Shown here one piece after another: positions 6,668 through 10,270 of a DNA stretch of 10,270 nucleotides. Where the stretch lies: contig CABMGC010000013.1 in the NCBI GenBank assembly GCA_902385515.1, forward strand, positions 1 to 10,270, written 5' to 3'. How positions within the stretch are numbered: the first letter of the stretch is position 1; each line of letters starts with the position of its first letter. The position numbers and the translations under genes are program-made. The notes under the pieces are model-generated. The model saw only the letters and a list, made by a program, of their open reading frames with translations, did no database searches and was not told the origin of the DNA. The stretch comes from an uncultured archaeon (GTDB taxonomy: Archaea; Micrarchaeota; Micrarchaeia; Micrarchaeales; CABMGC01).

Positions 6668-6754
6668 GGGCTCGTAGCTCAGCCTGGTTAGAGCGTTCGA
6701 CTGATAAACAAATCAGACATCGAAAGGTCTGGAGTTCAAATCTCCGCGGGCCCA
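6668..6754 (+). tRNA. tRNA-Ile (anticodon GAU) with a 12-nt intron
   Basis: The acceptor stem GGGCTCG (6668-6674) pairs with CGGGCCC (6747-6753), with A73 at 6754. The D arm GCTC/GAGC is at 6677-6694. The anticodon stem TTCGA (6696-6700) pairs with TCGAA (6720-6724), and the T arm is TGGAG-TTCAAAT-CTCCG (6730-6746). Between the anticodon half-stems there are 19 bases instead of 7. Removing 12 (6707-6718, AACAAATCAGAC, at the canonical 37/38 site) gives the loop CTGATAA with anticodon GAT at 6703-6705. CTGAT (6701-6705) pairs with ATCAG (6712-6716), leaving a 6-base loop and an ACA bulge (6717-6719). This is a relaxed bulge-helix-loop rather than a full bulge-helix-bulge. Cutting one base later (6708-6719) gives the same mature sequence. 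CCA is not encoded. Splicing would need the archaeal endonuclease plus RtcB and archease. Confidence 0.93.
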
Positions 6755-6763
6755 TTTCTTTTT
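6755..6763 (+). terminator. T-rich terminator after tRNA-Ile
   Basis: TTTCTTTTT follows the discriminator base directly. Archaeal RNA polymerase stops at short T-runs in the non-template strand, so this probably ends the tRNA transcript and any read-through from the archaeosortase/NUDIX-UDG unit. Confidence 0.6.
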
Positions 6764-6882
6764 CGTCAGGTGAAAGGAGAGCGGACATAAAAATAGGCAG
6801 ATGATGATTTTTGTAATTAAGGCGGGCCATAGAAGCAAATATATGCGGACGCATGAGCCAAAAGGCTGTCCTTGCTGGAAGT

Positions 6883-6893
6883 ATTATATATTT
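6883..6893 (+). promoter_or_regulatory. TATA box of the AMMECR1-dinB operon
   Basis: ATTATATATTT is centred near 6888. Normal spacing would start transcription near 6914 and leave a leader of about 24 bases before the ATG at 6938. The rest of the 183-base gap between tRNA-Ile and that ATG holds a second, weaker TATA-like stretch (AAATATATG, about 6837-6845) and no convincing gene. Confidence 0.55.
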
Positions 6894-6937
6894 TGACAGG
6901 CCTGCTTCATCTGACGTAAAATCGGCGGGTCATCGCT

Positions 6938-7555
6938 ATGAAAACCTACTCTTTGCACGAAGGCGAACTGCTCGTCAAGGCTGCGAGGAACGCAATCGAG
7001 ATATTCGTCGGCTCGGCGGAATTCAGAAGGGAGGCCGTTGAGAAGGGCATCGAGGAACTTGACCAGAAACACGGCGTTTTCGTGACCATATACCACTACC
7101 CGACGAGGACGCTGCGGGGCTGCATAGGATTCACCGAGGCCACTGAGCCGGTGAAAAGGATGATTGTAGACGCCGCGATCGCGGCCGCCACAGAGGATCC
7201 GCGCTTCGTGCCGGTGTCCCACCTGGAATTCGACCACATAACAATAGAGGTCAGCGTGCTTTCGAAGGCCGAAAGGATGGCGGGCAGCCCTGACGAGATC
7301 AAAGACCAGATAAAAATAGGCAGGGACGGGCTCGTCATAGATTACGGATACCACAGGGGCCTGCTTCTTCCGGCGGTTCCGGTGGAAGAGGGCTGGGGCG
7401 CGGAGGAGTTCCTCGACAACCTCTGCACAAAGGCGGGGCTCAAGCAGCACGTATGGAAACAGAGAGGCGTGGCGCTGTCCAGGTTCTCCACGCAGGTTTT
7501 CGCAGAGGCGGAGCCTCGGGGGCGCGTACGGGAGCTAAGGCTTGAAGAGTTATGA
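6938..7555 (+). CDS. AMMECR1-family protein
   Basis: A 205-residue soluble protein. It carries the diagnostic LRGCIGF motif at 59-65, the PRFVPVS segment about 30 residues later (DPRF), and the conserved C-terminal block GLVIDYGYHRGLLLPAVPVEEGWGAE-type sequence with an LCTKAGL helix. AMMECR1 proteins occur across archaea and eukaryotes, and in bacteria are linked to the AmmeMemoRadiSam genes. Their biochemical function is not settled. The length and domain layout are normal, and there is no in-frame upstream start before a stop at 6917, so the ATG at 6938 is firm. The stop TGA shares the ATGA tetramer with the dinB start, so the two genes are probably translated together. Neither Memo nor radical-SAM partner genes are visible here. 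Confidence 0.92.
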   Translation: MKTYSLHEGELLVKAARNAIEIFVGSAEFRREAVEKGIEELDQKHGVFVTIYHYPTRTLRGCIGFTEATEPVKRMIVDAAIAAATEDPRFVPVSHLEFDHITIEVSVLSKAERMAGSPDEIKDQIKIGRDGLVIDYGYHRGLLLPAVPVEEGWGAEEFLDNLCTKAGLKQHVWKQRGVALSRFSTQVFAEAEPRGRVRELRLEEL

Positions 7556-8622
7556 GACTCATCTTGCTCGTTGACATGGACTACTTCTTCGTCGCCTGCG
7601 AGGAACTTAGGAGGCCGGGTATAAAGGACAAGCCTGTAATCGTCGGGGCGGATCCAAAGGGAGGCGTGGGAAGGGGCGTCGTAAGCACGTGCAACTATGT
7701 CGCAAGGAAGTACGGCATACGCAGCGGCATGCCCATATCCGCGGCCTACCGGATTAAGAAGGACGCCATATTCCTTCCGGTCGACTACGACTACTACGAG
7801 CGGATATCACAGAAGGTCATGGACGTCGTGAAGGGCTTTGCGGACAAGTTCGAGCAGGTCAGCATAGACGAGGCTTTCGCTGACGTTTCCGCCAGGGCGG
7901 ACGGCTACGACAAGGCCCTCGACATCGCCAAGGCCATCAAGTCGAGCATACATGAAAGGCTGGGGCTCCCGTGCTCGGTGGGGGTAGGGACGAACAAGCT
8001 GATAGCCAAGATGGCCTGCGAGGAAGCGAAGCCCGCGGGGGTCAAAGTCGTAAGGGAGGAGGACGCGAAGGAGTTCCTTTCAAAGAAGCCAATAAGGGAA
8101 CTCTATGGCGTCGGCAAAAAGATGGAGGAGAAGCTAGAGGTCATGGGCTATGCCACGATCGGCGAGCTGGCAAAGGCCAATCCTATGCACCTTGCGGAGA
8201 AGCTTGGCGTCTACGGCACGGACCTGTACAACTACGCGAACGGAAAGGACGACAGCGAGGTGGAGGAGAACTACGAGATAAAGTCCATAGGCAGGGAACG
8301 GACGTTCGAGACCGACACCGACGACCGCGCGGAGATAGCCAAGGCCATACGGGCGATATCCAAGGATGTCTCAGACGAGGTCGCGAAGGGGGGATTCGTT
8401 TTCAAGGTGGTGACGCTCAAGGTAAGGTACTCGGATTTCGAGGAGCACATGAGGAGCAGGAGCCTGAGCCACAGGTCGAACGACGCGGACGAACTCGCTT
8501 CTACGGCGATTTCGCTATTCGACGCCCACGCCGAAAAGGGCGGGAGGATAAGGAAGCTGGGCGTCAGGGTCTCGAACCTGATGAAGTACGGAGGCCAGAA
8601 GAGGATCTCGGAGTACGCGTGA
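7552..8622 (+). CDS. dinB: Y-family DNA polymerase IV (Dpo4/DinB type)
   Basis: A 356-residue translesion polymerase of normal archaeal length. The palm catalytic residues are visible as Asp8 in LVDMDYFF and Asp106-Glu107 in VSIDEAF. Phe13 sits at the steric-gate position that excludes ribonucleotides. The finger segment GVVSTCNYVARKYGIRSGMP (43-62) is typical. A thumb helix-hairpin-helix (IRELYGVGKKM, about 181-191) and a little-finger domain (about 243-345, with YEIKSIGRERTF) follow. The enzyme copies past damaged template bases with low fidelity. The C-terminus QKRISEYA looks like a weakened PCNA-binding box: Gln349, Ile352 and Tyr355 are in register, but Ala follows instead of a second aromatic. 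The start overlaps the AMMECR1 stop by 4 bases. The stop codon directly abuts that of the convergent thioredoxin reductase gene. Confidence 0.96.
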   Translation: MRLILLVDMDYFFVACEELRRPGIKDKPVIVGADPKGGVGRGVVSTCNYVARKYGIRSGMPISAAYRIKKDAIFLPVDYDYYERISQKVMDVVKGFADKFEQVSIDEAFADVSARADGYDKALDIAKAIKSSIHERLGLPCSVGVGTNKLIAKMACEEAKPAGVKVVREEDAKEFLSKKPIRELYGVGKKMEEKLEVMGYATIGELAKANPMHLAEKLGVYGTDLYNYANGKDDSEVEENYEIKSIGRERTFETDTDDRAEIAKAIRAISKDVSDEVAKGGFVFKVVTLKVRYSDFEEHMRSRSLSHRSNDADELASTAISLFDAHAEKGGRIRKLGVRVSNLMKYGGQKRISEYA

Positions 8623-9537
8623 CTACTTCTCCATCAGGTACTTGCGGGCCTGAAGCGCCGCCTTCACGCCGTCACCGCTGGCCACTGACGCCTGCCTGTA
8701 GATCTTGTCCGAAACGTCGCCTGCGACAAAAACCCCATCCACCTCGGTCTTTACGCCATCCTTCGTCACTATGTATCCCTGGTCGTCCAGCGTCAGCTGG
8801 CCCTTGAACATCTGCGAGTTCGGCTCGTAGCCTATAGCAATGAAAACCCCTCCGACAGGCAGGTCCGTCACATCGTTCGACACCAGATTTTTCAGCCTTA
8901 CAGAAGTGACCACGTCCGTGCCCTTTATCTCCTCGATTGTGGAATTCCATATGACCTTTATCTTCGGGTTTGACAGGGTCCGATCCTGCATGATCTTGCT
9001 GGCCCTGAAAGCGTCGCGCCTGTGCACTATGGTGACGCTGCTGGCGAACCTTGTGAGAAACTGAGCATCCTCCATGGCCGTATCCCCGCCGCCGACCACC
9101 ACCACGTCCCTGTTCTTGAAGAAAGCCGCGTCGCACGTCGCGCAGCTTGATACGCCCTTGCCCATGTACTTGCTTTCAGATTCCAGCCCCAGCATCTTCG
9201 CGTTCGCGCCAGTCGCCACTATGACTGAATCGGACTCGTATACCGTTCCTTCCACAGTCACCTTTAGCGGCCTTGACTTGAAATCGACGGCCGACACGTC
9301 CTTGTCGACAAACCTGGCTCCGAACTTCACCGCCTGCTTCCTCATGAGGTCTATGATCTGGTATCCCTGGACACCGTCGGGAAATCCGGGAAAGTTTTCC
9401 ACAGTGGTTGTGAGCAGTAGCTGGCCGCCTGCCTCAAAGCCCCCTATGACTAGTGGATTGAATCCCTCCCTTGCCGCGTACATCGCTGCGGACAGGCCGG
9501 CCGGGCCCGAGCCTATGATCACTAATTTTTCGGCCAT
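8623..9537 (-). CDS. trxB: Thioredoxin reductase (NADPH, FAD)
   Basis: A 304-residue low-molecular-weight thioredoxin reductase. It has the FAD-binding GSGPAGLSAA (9-18), GGQLLLTTTVENFPG (37-51), the redox-active CATC (132-135), the NADPH-binding VVVVGGGDTA (145-154) with HRRDAFR (172-178) marking NADPH preference, and the C-terminal FAD motif VAGDV followed by RQASVASGDG. It passes electrons from NADPH to a thioredoxin or similar protein in the cytoplasm. No thioredoxin gene is visible nearby. A GTG at 9546 would add three residues, but the ATG at 9537 gives the usual N-terminus (MAEKLVIIG). The TATA-like CTTATTAAA at 9569-9577 predicts transcription starting near 9546-9550, so the ATG would have a leader of about 10 bases and the GTG would be leaderless. 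The gene diverges from the nuclease gene and converges on dinB. Confidence 0.95.
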   Translation of the reverse strand: MAEKLVIIGSGPAGLSAAMYAAREGFNPLVIGGFEAGGQLLLTTTVENFPGFPDGVQGYQIIDLMRKQAVKFGARFVDKDVSAVDFKSRPLKVTVEGTVYESDSVIVATGANAKMLGLESESKYMGKGVSSCATCDAAFFKNRDVVVVGGGDTAMEDAQFLTRFASSVTIVHRRDAFRASKIMQDRTLSNPKIKVIWNSTIEEIKGTDVVTSVRLKNLVSNDVTDLPVGGVFIAIGYEPNSQMFKGQLTLDDQGYIVTKDGVKTEVDGVFVAGDVSDKIYRQASVASGDGVKAALQARKYLMEK

Positions 9538-9568
9538 GCGAAACACAGATTATTTGTGGGCAAGAACA

Positions 9569-9585
9569 TTTAATAAGTTTAAAAC
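9569..9585. promoter_or_regulatory. Divergent promoter (trxB / MBL-fold nuclease)
   Basis: This AT-rich patch holds CTTATTAAA on the minus strand (9569-9577), spaced for trxB, and AGTTTAAAA on the plus strand (about 9576-9584). The latter is centred about 26 bases before the ATG at 9607, which predicts a leaderless nuclease mRNA. The two elements adjoin or slightly overlap, so the promoters may compete. Confidence 0.55.
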
Positions 9586-9606
9586 CGCTATCAACGAGGC
9601 GACGCA

Positions 9607-10270
9607 ATGTCACTGATTCTCGGGGACTACAAGGTGGCACTTGACTCGAGGGATCCGAGCGCTAACGTAAACTTCGTATCGCACGCCCATACCGATCATA
9701 TGGCGGGCCTTAGGAAAAACAAGAAGGCCCTGGCGAGCAGGATAACAAAGGACCTTATAGAGAGCAGGAGCGACCTTAAAGTGGAGCTTGCCGACGAGCC
9801 GGACTGCGTCGAGCTCCTGAACGCGGGGCACATACTGAGCTCCAAACAGCTCTACGTCGAAAACGACGTGTACGGCTACTCCGTGGTGTACAGCGGGGAC
9901 TACCAGATGTCCGAGCCCGTGATCGCTGAGAAAATAGAGATCAGGCAGGCAGATGTCCTGATAATGGATTCCACCTATCCGAGCCCGCACGTGGTGTTCG
10001 AGGACAGGGATGAAGTCGTGACCGCGATACAGCACTACGCACAAATGAAGCTCGAGAGGGGCATAGTCCTTTTCGGAGCCCACATAATCGGGAGGGCGCA
10101 GGAGCTGATAAAGATACTCAACGAGGTTGGCGTAACGCCCCTTGTGGATGACAAGATATGCAAGGCGAACGGGGTCTACGAGAGACACGGCGTCAGGCTT
10201 TCTTACGCGCACGAGGACTTTCACAAGGAGGGGCCAAAGAAAAGGGAGAACTTCGTCGGGATAGTCGAAC
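9607..10270 (+). CDS. Metallo-beta-lactamase/beta-CASP-type nuclease (3' end cut by window)
   Basis: 221 codons plus one base are visible and the frame stays open at the right edge. Metal-binding motifs appear in order: SHAHTDHMAG (His26, His28, Asp30, His31), GHILSS (His75), YSGDY (Asp98) and MDSTYPSP (Asp121). The stretch GAHIIGRAQEL (158-167) resembles the start of a beta-CASP insert as in YSH1/CPSF-73-like proteins of COG1236. Such enzymes are zinc-dependent exo- or endonucleases, mostly acting on RNA; DNA-ligase-associated exonucleases share these N-terminal motifs. The missing C-terminus, where later beta-CASP motifs would lie, decides which type it is. The protein starts with little N-terminal extension and no KH domain. 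The ATG at 9607 fits a leaderless transcript from the TATA element at about 9576-9584. Confidence 0.88.
   Translation, partial: MSLILGDYKVALDSRDPSANVNFVSHAHTDHMAGLRKNKKALASRITKDLIESRSDLKVELADEPDCVELLNAGHILSSKQLYVENDVYGYSVVYSGDYQMSEPVIAEKIEIRQADVLIMDSTYPSPHVVFEDRDEVVTAIQHYAQMKLERGIVLFGAHIIGRAQELIKILNEVGVTPLVDDKICKANGVYERHGVRLSYAHEDFHKEGPKKRENFVGIVE

Noticed and set aside
6843..6896. 17-codon open frame (contains CPCW) between tRNA-Ile and the AMMECR1 gene
   Set aside because: It runs through the likely AMMECR1 TATA box, has no ribosome-binding site and is too short to separate from chance.
6801..6914. Possible C/D-box guide RNA: a C box ATGATGA at 6801-6807 and a CTGA at 6911-6914
   Set aside because: The boxes are over 100 bases apart, about twice the usual archaeal size. 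There is no internal D'/C' pair at proper spacing and no closing terminal stem.
6884..7450. Minus-strand open frame opposite AMMECR1
   Set aside because: The plus-strand frame carries the AMMECR1 motifs; the antisense product has no domain features.
7971..8807. Plus-strand open frame overlapping dinB and trxB
   Set aside because: The product is a low-complexity Arg/Gly-rich out-of-frame reading of dinB that continues antisense into trxB.
9610..10224. Long minus-strand open frame opposite the MBL-fold nuclease
   Set aside because: It is an antisense shadow of a gene with clear metal-binding motifs, and its translation shows no recognisable domain.

Overview
This window looks archaeal. It has TATA-type promoters about 23-28 bases from start codons or tRNA 5' ends, several starts that look leaderless, two proteins with prepilin-type (class III) signal peptides, an archaeosortase, an archease, a Y-family polymerase of the archaeal type, and a tRNA-Ile gene interrupted by a 12-nt intron in the anticodon loop. 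The G+C content is moderate to high and the genes are tightly packed, with 4-14 bp overlaps and one convergent pair with no bases between the stops. This would fit a small-genome lineage such as Micrarchaeota, but that placement is a guess; the sequence does not prove it.

Left block (1-3444, minus strand). Three genes form an apparent operon transcribed leftwards: a protein with four CBS-like domains and a C-terminal ribosome-hibernation-factor-like (HPF/RaiA) domain, a small pilin-like protein, and a large pilin-anchored surface protein with two LamG-type domains around an Ig-like domain. The last runs off the left edge. The CBS gene and tRNA-Cys(GCA) diverge from a shared AT-rich promoter island.

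Middle block (3463-6754). tRNA-Cys converges on archease, whose start is best placed at 4040, 18 bases inside the longest frame, because the TATA box overlaps the upstream ATG. Diverging from archease is a two-gene unit: an archaeosortase-type membrane transpeptidase with an extracytoplasmic C-terminal domain, then, through an ATGA overlap, a NUDIX hydrolase fused to a family-4-like uracil-DNA glycosylase domain that has lost most of its iron-sulphur cysteines. The intron-bearing tRNA-Ile(GAU) follows, with its TATA box lying over the stop codon of the fusion gene.

Right block (6755-10270). An AMMECR1-family gene and a DinB/Dpo4 translesion polymerase form a second ATGA-coupled pair. The polymerase gene abuts, tail to tail, a thioredoxin reductase gene. 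The reductase diverges from a metallo-beta-lactamase/beta-CASP-type nuclease gene that runs off the right edge.

Possible functional links, all inferred: archease with the intron-containing tRNA (archease activates the RtcB ligase that joins tRNA exons); archaeosortase with the surface/pilin-like proteins (cell-surface processing); and NUDIX-UDG with Dpo4 (handling of damaged nucleotides and lesions). No mobile element, CRISPR array or rRNA was seen.
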